A DNA stretch of 35,931 nucleotides from Clostridia bacterium (GTDB lineage Bacteria; Bacillota; Clostridia; Christensenellales; Aristaeellaceae): NCBI GenBank assembly GCA_017545905.1, contig JAFWXL010000014.1, positions 1-35,931 of the forward strand, written 5' to 3'. This document shows, in pieces, positions 21,184 to 28,662 of the stretch. The notes under the pieces are model-generated. The model had not been told where the DNA came from and did no database searches. It saw only the letters and a program-made list of their open reading frames with translations. Position numbers and translations under genes: made by a program. The first letter of the stretch is position 1. Each line of letters starts with the position of its first letter.

Positions 21184-22467
21184 TTATGCCTTCAGCTGAC
21201 GAAGCTTTTCGTCCACCTTGGCAATCATCTCTTCAGACACTTCTGCGATGCTTCTGCCCGCATCCACCGTCACCACGCGTTCCATGCCCTTGTGCGCATA
21301 GAGCTCCTCGTATGCCGCATATGTACGCTCAAAGAAGCTCGCCTTTTCTCGTTCGAGCCTGTCCGGCTCGGATACGCTCAGCCTGCGCGAGAGCGCCTTT
21401 TCCGGCAGCATGCGCAGATAGACTGTGATATCCGGCGTCGCATGCTCAATCGCAAAACGATTGATCTGTGCCACCTTCTGTGTGCCCATCCGCCTGCCGC
21501 CGCCCTGATAGGCGATCGACGAATCCACAAACCGGTCGCAGACCACGGCCTTGCCGCTGTTCAGCGCCGGAAGGATCTTCGCGCGGACATTCTGCGCGCG
21601 CGAAGCCGCATACAGATACGCTTCAGTCAGATCATCCATCGCGGTATTGTCCGGATCGAGGATCAGCGCACGGATCTTTTCAGCGACCTCGTCGCCGCCC
21701 GGCTCGCGCGTGAGCTCGACCTCCCAGCCCAGCTGCTCAAGATGTGCGATCAGCGCATTGCGCTGGGTCGTCTTGCCGCAGCCATCCACGCCCTCCATCG
21801 TAATGAACACGCCGCGCGCCCCCGGCGCATCGCCCAGCAGAATATCCGTAAGCTCTTCCACCGTCTCGGCGATGTGCGTAGCTCCGGCCTCCTCCAGCTC
21901 CCCGCGCGTGCCGTAGCCATAGCACACGCCAATGGTGTCGATGCCGTTTTCTTTTCCGCCTTCGACGTCGTAGCAGCGGTCGCCAATCATCACCGGTACG
22001 CCGCCCAGCTGCCCGATCGCCTTTTTCACGATCCATGCCTTGCTGGCATGCGTGTTATCCATGCCCGGGCCGATGAGCGCGTCCAGATACGGTTCAAACC
22101 CGAACTTCCTTGCGATTTTTTCGGCAAAGGCCTGCGGTTTCGCCGTGGTGATGGCGATTTTGCAGCCGTTTTTCTTCAGGCTGCGAAGCAGCGGCGCAAT
22201 GCCGGTATAGACCTCATTCTCTGCCCAGCCCACCACAGAAAAACGCTCACGGTAAAGCTCAATGGCCCTGTGTGCCTGCTCGGGCGTCATACCGCACACC
22301 TTTTGAAAGGACTCGAAAAGCGGCGGGCCGATGAATACCTTGAATTCTTCCTCATTATGACCGGTGAAGCCCATCTTCTCGCAGGCATAGAGCGCCGAGC
22401 GCGTGATACCCTTCTCGCTTCTGGTCAGCGTACCGTCCAGATCAAAGAGAATCGTCGTGTATTTCAT
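21184..22467 (-). CDS. tmk: Fusion of a HAD phosphatase and thymidylate kinase
   Basis: One 427-residue frame joins two enzymes. Residues 1-212 are a HAD phosphatase: FDLDGTLT (D9, D11), AITTAKP with T108, K143 and IGDRCYDVEGG with D163 and D167, plus the FIGPPLFESF cap seen in phosphoglycolate phosphatase/5'-nucleotidase-like members. Residues 218-427 are a complete dTMP kinase: EGVDGCGKTT (225-234), TREPGG, DRFVDSSIAYQGGGR and a lid region EPDRLEREKASFFERT. The linker (LLGDAPGARG) is short and there is no stop between the halves. Dedicated Tmk is about 210 residues. A nucleotide-related role for the HAD half is inferred from the fusion. The ATG at 22467 follows GAGGGG. Confidence 0.93.
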   Translation of the reverse strand: MKYTTILFDLDGTLTRSEKGITRSALYACEKMGFTGHNEEEFKVFIGPPLFESFQKVCGMTPEQAHRAIELYRERFSVVGWAENEVYTGIAPLLRSLKKNGCKIAITTAKPQAFAEKIARKFGFEPYLDALIGPGMDNTHASKAWIVKKAIGQLGGVPVMIGDRCYDVEGGKENGIDTIGVCYGYGTRGELEEAGATHIAETVEELTDILLGDAPGARGVFITMEGVDGCGKTTQRNALIAHLEQLGWEVELTREPGGDEVAEKIRALILDPDNTAMDDLTEAYLYAASRAQNVRAKILPALNSGKAVVCDRFVDSSIAYQGGGRRMGTQKVAQINRFAIEHATPDITVYLRMLPEKALSRRLSVSEPDRLEREKASFFERTYAAYEELYAHKGMERVVTVDAGRSIAEVSEEMIAKVDEKLRQLKA

Positions 22468-22470
22468 CGC

Positions 22471-23322
22471 TTATCCCCTCTTTCTGCGCCGGCGCGGTGC
22501 GTCATCCTGTCCGCCGTCCGCTTTTTCGCCATCCTGTGTATCAGCCTGCGGACGCTTTCCGTCCTTTTTTCCTTTTCGCTCCGCCCTCTGCCTGTCAATC
22601 TCCGCGCGCGCCCACTCGACATCCTCCGGCTTGACCAGCGGATCGACAAAAGGATACAGCTGCGGGAACGCACGCTCAAGCGCACGACCATAGAGCGTAC
22701 GCACCTTTGCATGCGTCATCCGCTCGTCAAAACCATGGCGTTCGCCGACAGCCGCCTCAAGGCGTGCAAGCATCTCCTCATTCGGGCAGAACGTGCAGGC
22801 CCGGCGAAGGCTTCCCTCGTCAAACACGATTACGTAGCCGATGGCATCCTGCGCCTTCTTTCCTGCGATACGCCTGGCCAGCCTGCTGGAAATCAGGCTG
22901 ACGGCAAATGCCGTGCGCACGCGCATCGGCGGACGGGTAGATGCGTCGATGTGCATCACATCGCGATAGCTGATATGCAGGTTCTCGGCCATACGCACCT
23001 GTCTGAGGCTCGCCACGTTTTTCAGCGGCACTTCCACAACCGTGATCGTGCTGTCGCCGAGCTTGCGCTCAAGCACCAGCGTGTCCTCCTTCAGCGTATA
23101 CACATAGCCCGCCACCGTATCGTGCATAAAGCGGATAAGCAGCAGCACGGCATACAGATAGAAGGCGATATTCAAAAGCCCTACGCCCGTGGCAGAAATA
23201 AGCTGGTTGATCACAATCTGCGCAATCGACAGCCGGATCAGAATTCCTGCAATGCTGAGCACAAACGCCCTGCCCGTGAGGGCCTTGGCGGCGTTTCGCT
23301 GCTTGAAAATAATTTCCTGCAC
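22471..23322 (-). CDS. Membrane protein with PH-like domain, unknown function
   Basis: This 283-residue protein has two hydrophobic segments (about 17-40 and 47-67) followed by a soluble part. The stretch TLKEDTLVLERKLGDSTITV with VPLKNVASLRQV is the kind of sequence found in bacterial PH domains and YdjM/YvbH-type proteins, but I cannot name the family with certainty. The last 50 residues are strongly charged (RKGKKDGKRPQADTQDGEK, then RRRRKRG) and probably disordered. The GTG at 23322 is chosen because GGAGG lies 4 nt upstream. It is 3 bp from the HAD-Tmk gene and likely co-transcribed with it and mnmA. Confidence 0.7.
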   Translation of the reverse strand: MQEIIFKQRNAAKALTGRAFVLSIAGILIRLSIAQIVINQLISATGVGLLNIAFYLYAVLLLIRFMHDTVAGYVYTLKEDTLVLERKLGDSTITVVEVPLKNVASLRQVRMAENLHISYRDVMHIDASTRPPMRVRTAFAVSLISSRLARRIAGKKAQDAIGYVIVFDEGSLRRACTFCPNEEMLARLEAAVGERHGFDERMTHAKVRTLYGRALERAFPQLYPFVDPLVKPEDVEWARAEIDRQRAERKGKKDGKRPQADTQDGEKADGGQDDAPRRRRKRG

Positions 23323-23352
23323 AATTCCTCCAAATAATCACTCAAACAGACG

Positions 23353-23358
23353 ATTATA
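23353..23358 (-). promoter_or_regulatory. Possible -10 box before the PH-like membrane protein gene
   Basis: TATAAT on the minus strand lies about 30 bp before the GTG at 23322 and overlaps the stop of the YfhO remnant. I see no good -35 box at 16-18 bp, so the promoter is uncertain, though a new unit starting here would be sensible. Confidence 0.3.
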
Positions 23359-23870
23359 TAAACCACTTTTTCTTTCGACGTCCGATTTCAATAGCAACCA
23401 TTGCCAGCAATCCCATACAGCTGATGAGCATACCCGCCTTTAAGCCCGGCGTAAAATATCTGAATTCTATAAAATGCTCGCCCGCCTCAAGTTCAATTGC
23501 CATGCTCCAGACATTTGCTCGCATCACATCGGTTTCGATTCCATCTACATACGCTTTCCAGCCTGCAGAATACGGTACTGCCATGCACAGAATTTTCGGC
23601 CTGTCCACGGTGATTACGCCCGAAAACATGTCGTTTCCAAACTTCACCTGTTCAAACGATTCATTTCTCAGATCGTCAACATATCTCGCATAGTTGTCCA
23701 TCGGTTGGCAGATTACTTCCATTTTCTCAAAGGAATAATGGCCCGTTTGCGGGAAAGTGATTTTGATTTTGCTGCGCCCTTCCGGCCTCATCATACTGGT
23801 ATACTTCCAAGGCAGTCATGTATTGCGCATTCAAGCCTTCGAAGCTCAGATACAATTCACGTTCTTCTCA
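23354..23870 (-). pseudogene. Remnant of a YfhO-type membrane protein gene
   Basis: An open stretch of 146 codons carries only the C-terminus of a YfhO-family protein: VDRPKILCMAVPYSAGWKAY, then VDGIETDV, AGEHFIEFRYFTPGLKAG and a last membrane segment. Full members have roughly 800-900 residues with a dozen or more helices. Just upstream another frame encodes ELYLSFEGLNAQYMTALE (about 23858-23805), which belongs to the same protein, so at least one frameshift separates them, and a TGA stands before that piece. No ribosome site precedes the ATG at 23794. Base composition is clearly AT-richer than the neighbours, suggesting a foreign origin. Confidence 0.72.
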
Positions 23871-23937
23871 GAATCCTTCCGTATTCTTCCCGTGAGAATC
23901 CAGCCGACTTTATTTTGAATCATCGTTCGCTTCCTTC

Positions 23938-24270
23938 TTATTCCATCAATCCTGCTGCTTCCATAAAATCCTGCTGCGCAGCCATGTAGCTGTCCAGCAT
24001 CTGCGCAAGGGCGTTCATCGCATCGTCGTCCTGCGCATCCGCTGCAAGCACGTCCAGCAGCTCCTCAAACGCGTCGTCATCGTCATATTCGCCCTCGCCC
24101 ATCATGCCGTTCTCGTCGATGACGTCGATTTCGCGCATATATGTCATATCCGCCTCGATGGCGCGGCGGATGAAACCCTCCAGCTCCTGCTGCGGGTTCT
24201 TGTGCCCTGCCTTGCGCATCGCCTTGGCGATGAACGCCACGGCGGACTCCATATCATAACCCTGCATCAT
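23938..24270 (-). CDS. Small acidic protein of unknown function
   Basis: I do not recognise this 110-residue, strongly acidic protein. It has a basic N-terminal third (AVAFIAKAMRKAGHKNPQQE) with the look of a helical domain, then an acidic linker with DDDDAFEELLDVLAADAQDD, and a methionine- and glutamine-rich end. There is no signal or membrane segment. The ATG at 24270 overlaps the stop of the oligoendopeptidase gene in an ATGA arrangement, so translation is probably coupled. A GTG nine bases earlier is a possible alternative start. Confidence 0.65.
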   Translation of the reverse strand: MMQGYDMESAVAFIAKAMRKAGHKNPQQELEGFIRRAIEADMTYMREIDVIDENGMMGEGEYDDDDAFEELLDVLAADAQDDDAMNALAQMLDSYMAAQQDFMEAAGLME

Positions 24271-26081
24271 TGTGCACACGCTCCCTCCGAAAGCAGCTGA
24301 CGGTACTCCATCACCAGCTCAGCAAAGTAATCCAGCGCCTCGCACACCGGCTGCGGCGTGGACATGTCCACACCGGCGGCCTTGAGCTCCTCGATGGGCG
24401 TCATGCTGCCGCCCAGCGTCAGGAAGCGGCGGTATGCAGCAACCTTGTCCGGATCGCCGCTGAGCACGTTTCTCGCCAGCGCAACCGCCGCGCAGAAGCC
24501 CGTCGCATACTTGTAGACATAGAACGAGCTGTAGAAATGCGGAATGCGCATCCACTCGCAGGCGACCTCCTTATCCACTTTGGCAGCCTTGCCGTAGTAC
24601 AGCTTGTTGAGGTCATAGTACATTTCGCACAGGCTGTCCTTCGTCAGGCTCTCGCCCGCCTCGGCCATCAGGTGCGCCTTGTGCTCAAACTCAGCAAACA
24701 TCGTCTGCCTGAACACCGTCGTGCGGAAATGCTCGAGCAGATTGCCGATGAGCATGATCCTTGCCGCACGGTTATCCTTGTACTTCCTGAGCAGATGCTC
24801 GCTGAGCAGAATCTCATTGAGCGTCGAGGCAACCTCCGCGACAAAGATCGTGTAATCCGCCTTGGCTGCGGGCTGGGTCTTGTTGGAGTAATAGCTGTGC
24901 ATCGCATGGCCCATCTCATGGCAGAGCGTGGACAGGCCGTCATAGGTCTGCTTGTGATTGAGCAGCACATAAGGCGCTGTGCTGTAAACGCTGGTGGAAT
25001 ACGCGCCCGAACGCTTGTTCTTCGTCTCATATACGTCGATCCAGCGCTCAGAAAGGGCGCGCGACGCATCGGCGGCATAATCCGCGCCCAGCGGCTTCAC
25101 AGCTTCAAGGAAGGTTTCAAACGCCTCGTCGATATCCATCTGAATATCAAAGCCCGTATCCACGCCCAGATACATATCGTACATGTGCATGTTTGCAAGG
25201 CCGGTCTGCTCCTTCTTGATACGCAGATACTCGGCAAGCGTGTCGATGCCGCCGTGCACAGCGTCGATCAGGCTGTCATAGACGCTCTCATCCACATCAT
25301 CCTGATAGAGATAGCTCTCGCGGCAGTTTTTATACTTGCGCGCCTTGGCGCTGAAGATATCCGCCTTGACCTGACCAGCATACAGCGCGGCGATCGCATT
25401 GCCCAGCCTGCCATAGCCGTTCATCACACGGGTATAAGCCGCCTTGCGCACAGCGCGGTCGGGGCTGATCAGAAAGGAATGCAGCCTTGCATCGGTGAGC
25501 TTTGCCTTCTTTCCGTCCTCGCCGCGGGTCGTGCCCAGATCCATGTCCGCATCTGTGAGCATGTCGTAGACATTCTCGCTCACAGAGCAGACCTCGGACG
25601 CCATCGCCAGCAGCGTTTCACCCTCTGCGCAGAGGGTATGCGGCTTCAGGCGCAGTGTTTTGGACAGGGACACGTCGAAATCTGCAAAGTCCGGATCGGC
25701 GATATAGTTTTCCAGCACGCCCTCTTCCAGCGCAAGCAGCTCCGGCGTGAGGAACGCAGCCCTGGCCATCGCCTCGCTCACCAGCGTACCCGCACGGCCG
25801 AGCATCGCCTGATACCGGCCGACAGTCGTATCCTCATGCTGCTTCATCATCGCATACGTATAGATGCAGCCGAGCGCCTGCTCCAGTTCGTTTTCCAGCT
25901 TCAGCGCGGCAAGCACGGCCTGCTTGCCGTCCTTCATCGTGCCAGCCATGGCTGCGAGGCTGTCCGCCTGCTTTTTCGCGTTTTCAAAGGCGCGCTCCCA
26001 CGCCTCGTCGTTTTCAAAAATGCGGGTCAGATCCCATGTATACCTGGGATCGACCGTACCGCGGGTGAGTTCCTGTTCCAT
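24267..26081 (-). CDS. pepF: Oligoendopeptidase F (M3 family metallopeptidase)
   Basis: This cytoplasmic zinc peptidase degrades short peptides. The 604 residues are full length. The zinc site is HEMGH (H388, E389, H392) with the third ligand E416 in VAEVASTLNE, as in the M3B group. The N-terminal region LTRGTVDPRYTWDLTRIF is typical of PepF. The ATG at 26081 follows AAAGGAAAG. Element R7 lies between it and the UPF0210 gene upstream, and the small acidic protein gene is coupled downstream. Confidence 0.95.
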   Translation of the reverse strand: MEQELTRGTVDPRYTWDLTRIFENDEAWERAFENAKKQADSLAAMAGTMKDGKQAVLAALKLENELEQALGCIYTYAMMKQHEDTTVGRYQAMLGRAGTLVSEAMARAAFLTPELLALEEGVLENYIADPDFADFDVSLSKTLRLKPHTLCAEGETLLAMASEVCSVSENVYDMLTDADMDLGTTRGEDGKKAKLTDARLHSFLISPDRAVRKAAYTRVMNGYGRLGNAIAALYAGQVKADIFSAKARKYKNCRESYLYQDDVDESVYDSLIDAVHGGIDTLAEYLRIKKEQTGLANMHMYDMYLGVDTGFDIQMDIDEAFETFLEAVKPLGADYAADASRALSERWIDVYETKNKRSGAYSTSVYSTAPYVLLNHKQTYDGLSTLCHEMGHAMHSYYSNKTQPAAKADYTIFVAEVASTLNEILLSEHLLRKYKDNRAARIMLIGNLLEHFRTTVFRQTMFAEFEHKAHLMAEAGESLTKDSLCEMYYDLNKLYYGKAAKVDKEVACEWMRIPHFYSSFYVYKYATGFCAAVALARNVLSGDPDKVAAYRRFLTLGGSMTPIEELKAAGVDMSTPQPVCEALDYFAELVMEYRQLLSEGACAQ

Positions 26082-26107
26082 GTTTCTTTCCTTTCAGTGG
26101 GAAGGGC

Positions 26108-26180
26108 ACGTTTGGGGACGCCGTCCCCAACCCCCTGGCAGAGACACCGTCCCTGCACCCTTCTTCGCTTCGCGCGGCTT
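26108..26180 (+). repeat. Two-hairpin intergenic element, copy R7
   Basis: The first stem is TTGGGGAC (26112-26119) with GTCCCCAA (26123-26130). The second is GCAGAGAC (26138-26145) with GTCCCTGC (26149-26156), with one A-C mismatch. The tail is CTTCTTCGCTTCGCG. The first-stem end faces the oligoendopeptidase start, about 30 nt away. Confidence 0.82.
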
Positions 26181-26195
26181 TAAGATACGGTCGCG

Positions 26196-27551
26196 TTAAT
26201 TCTTGAGGCTCTGCAGCGGCGCGGGAATGCGTCCGCCGCGCGCGATAAACTTCTCTGCGGAATACGGGCTCACGCGCATGATCGGCGCACGGCCGAACAG
26301 GCCGCCAAACTCAACCTCGTCGCCCACATCCTTGCCCGGCGCGGGAATGATGCGTACAGCCGTCGTCTTATGATTGACCATGCCGATGGCCGCCTCGTCC
26401 GCGATGATCGCAGCGATCGTGCTCGCCGGGGTATTGCCCGGCACGGCGATCATATCCAGACCAACCGAGCACACGCAGGTCATCGCCTCCAGCTTTTCAA
26501 GGCTGAGCGCGCCGCAGGCCGCCGCATTGATCATGCCGATATCTTCGGAAACCGGGATAAACGCGCCGGACAGGCCGCCGACATGGCTGGACGCCATCAC
26601 GCCGCCCTTCTTGACCGCGTCATTAAGCAGCGCCAAGGCTGCCGTGGTGCCGTGGCAGCCGCAGACCTCAAGGCCCATTTCCTCCAGAATATGCGCCACA
26701 GAGTCGCCCATCGCCGGGGTCGGCGCAAGCGACAGATCGACGATGCCAAATGGCACGCCGAGGCGGCTGGAGGCCTCGCGCGCAATCAGCTGGCCCACAC
26801 GCGTGATCTTGAACGCCGTGCGCTTGATCGTCTCGGCAACGACGTCAAACGGCTGATCCTTCGCAGAGATTTCCAGCGCGCGCTTAACCACGCCCGGGCC
26901 GGAAATGCCCACGTTGATGCAGCAGTCGCCCTCGCCCGGGCCATGGAAAGCGCCCGCCATAAAAGGATTATCCTCCACAGCATTGGCAAAGACGACCAGC
27001 TTCATGCAGCCGGAAGCGTCGGTATCCTTCGTCGCCTCAGCGATATCTTTGATCGCCTCGCCGCACAGGCGCACCGCATCCATGTCGATGCCCGCGCGGG
27101 TGGACGCCACATTCACAGAGGAGCACACGCGCTCCGTGGTGGAAAGCGCCTCCGGCAGGGATGCGATCAGCGCACGATCGGATTTGGTCATGCCCTTCTG
27201 CACCAGCGCGGTATAACCGCCGATGTAATTAACGCCGGTCTCCTTCGCCGCAGCGTCCATCGCACGCGCCACAACCACCGGATCGCCGCAGGCTGCCGCC
27301 ACAAGGCTTGCCGGCGTGACGGAAATGCGCTTATTGACGATCGGAATGCCGAATTCGCGCTCCAGATCCTCGCCGGTCTTCACCAGATGCTCCGCCTGTC
27401 TGGTAATGCGGTCGTATACATTGCTATACAGGGTTTTCTTATCCGGATGGGCGCACTCATAGAGCGAAATACCCATCGTGATCGTGCGGATGTCGAGCTT
27501 CTCCTCGTTGATCATCCGTACGGTCTGCAGAATTTCAGACGTATTGATCAT
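26196..27551 (-). CDS. UPF0210 (DUF711, PFL-like) family protein
   Basis: This 451-residue protein matches the UPF0210 family: ETVRMI-type start ([20 protein letters not shown]), [20 protein letters not shown] and [20 protein letters not shown]. Structures in this family resemble the pyruvate formate-lyase barrel, but no reaction is established as far as I know. The ATG at 27551 follows GGAGG. It is paired with the ACT-domain gene 100 bp upstream, an arrangement seen in many Bacillota and archaea, which suggests the two proteins work together, perhaps with an amino acid as effector. Confidence 0.9.
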   Translation of the reverse strand: MINTSEILQTVRMINEEKLDIRTITMGISLYECAHPDKKTLYSNVYDRITRQAEHLVKTGEDLEREFGIPIVNKRISVTPASLVAAACGDPVVVARAMDAAAKETGVNYIGGYTALVQKGMTKSDRALIASLPEALSTTERVCSSVNVASTRAGIDMDAVRLCGEAIKDIAEATKDTDASGCMKLVVFANAVEDNPFMAGAFHGPGEGDCCINVGISGPGVVKRALEISAKDQPFDVVAETIKRTAFKITRVGQLIAREASSRLGVPFGIVDLSLAPTPAMGDSVAHILEEMGLEVCGCHGTTAALALLNDAVKKGGVMASSHVGGLSGAFIPVSEDIGMINAAACGALSLEKLEAMTCVCSVGLDMIAVPGNTPASTIAAIIADEAAIGMVNHKTTAVRIIPAPGKDVGDEVEFGGLFGRAPIMRVSPYSAEKFIARGGRIPAPLQSLKN

Positions 27552-27651
27552 ACGTTCCTCCAATGATCATTCAGAATTCCAGTACGATTCCGGCTTCGTC
27601 CGCTATGGACTTTGCTTGCAGCCCGCATCGCCGGAAGCGGCGGCCTGCCGG

Positions 27652-27927
27652 TCAGATGCGGTGCATCGCGTCAAAAATCTCGCTGCGCTGGATGCGGATC
27701 TGCAGACCCATCTCATTGCCCAGCGCCACAAGGCTGTCGGACAGCTGCGCAAAGGCAGACAGGGAGATATCCACGATCATGATCATATTGAACATGCCGG
27801 AGAGAACCGTCTGAGAGATGTCCAGAATATTCGCCTCGTGCTCAGAGAGCACAGCGCTCACACGGGCGATGATGCCGACCGTATCGTTGCCCACAACCGT
27901 GACAACTGCAGTGTTCTTCTTTTCCAT
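27652..27927 (-). CDS. ACT domain protein, UPF0237 family
   Basis: This 91-residue protein is a single ACT domain: VVTVVGNDTVGIIARVSAVL is the beta-alpha unit with the ligand-binding GIIARV loop, followed by ANILDISQTVLSGMFNMIM. Such proteins bind amino acids and act as regulators. The ATG at 27927 has GGAGG about 6 nt upstream. It lies between a HAD phosphatase gene and its usual partner, the UPF0210 gene. Confidence 0.9.
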   Translation of the reverse strand: MEKKNTAVVTVVGNDTVGIIARVSAVLSEHEANILDISQTVLSGMFNMIMIVDISLSAFAQLSDSLVALGNEMGLQIRIQRSEIFDAMHRI

Positions 27928-27950
27928 ATTTTCCTCCGAATCAGTCATTA

Positions 27951-28646
27951 TCATATTTCGGCGATCACACGCATACAGGCCTGCGTCACCTGCTGCGCAT
28001 TGTCGCACAGCACATCTGCGCCCAGCAGTTCTTCCCGGGAACCCATGCCGAACGTCACGCCGATGGCGCAGGCATTCGCGGCGCGCGCGTTGGAGATATC
28101 CGTGCTGCGGTCGCCCACCACAATCACGCGGCGCACGCCCAGCTCGCGCTCCCACATGCCGATGCGCATCGCCTTGCTCACGCCGCTTGTAAAGCCTGCG
28201 CTCAGGCCGATATACGGCGCAAAGCCGTAATGCTCAATACATGTCTCGCAGTACGCTGACGAGCCGTTGGTCAGGATCGACAGATGCGCATGCGGCGCAA
28301 GGGTTTCCAGCATCTCGATGACGCCCGGATAGATTTTGCCCATCTTCCTGACCAGTTCCGTCTCCACCTCGTCGATAAGCGCATTGTACTCCGCCTTGCG
28401 GTCTTCGATGCCCATGATGCGGCAGACCTCGTCCGAGCTGGGGCCATTGAATGAATCCGCCATCTCATCGCTGATCTCCCCAAAGCCCAGCCGCCTGAAG
28501 ACCTCCTTAAAGAGCAGATGCCCCAGTTCATAGCTGTCTGTCAGCGTTCCATCCAGATCAAATACGATCAGCACCGGCCGCTTCATAGCCAGCAGCCCGG
28601 CAGAGCACGCATCCATGCTCCGGCTGCAAAAGAGCGCTCCGTTCAT
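27951..28646 (-). CDS. HAD-family phosphatase
   Basis: The protein has 231 residues. The motifs are FDLDGTLTDS, SILTNGSS, a lysine in GVSKAMRIG and VVGDRSTDISNA, the set of a HAD subfamily I phosphatase resembling phosphoglycolate phosphatase or pyrophosphatase PpaX. The cap is helical (EISDEMADSFNGPSSDEV). I chose the ATG at 28646, although the HAD domain begins only about residue 21, because GGAGG is placed 6 nt before it and no ribosome site precedes the later ATG at 28586. The gene follows the fructose-bisphosphatase gene by 16 bp. The substrate is unknown. Confidence 0.85.
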   Translation of the reverse strand: MNGALFCSRSMDACSAGLLAMKRPVLIVFDLDGTLTDSYELGHLLFKEVFRRLGFGEISDEMADSFNGPSSDEVCRIMGIEDRKAEYNALIDEVETELVRKMGKIYPGVIEMLETLAPHAHLSILTNGSSAYCETCIEHYGFAPYIGLSAGFTSGVSKAMRIGMWERELGVRRVIVVGDRSTDISNARAANACAIGVTFGMGSREELLGADVLCDNAQQVTQACMRVIAEI

Positions 28647-28662
28647 GTAAATCCTCCGAGTA

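Noticed and set aside
20194-23337. A 1047-codon open frame on the plus strand opposite mnmA and the HAD-Tmk gene
   Set aside because: It mirrors three well-supported minus-strand genes and carries no recognisable motif; the opening is a by-product of base composition.
23855-23932. A 25-codon reading frame on the minus strand with a GGAAG-like site
   Set aside because: It lies in the decayed YfhO region, is short and has no recognisable product; more likely part of the remnant.
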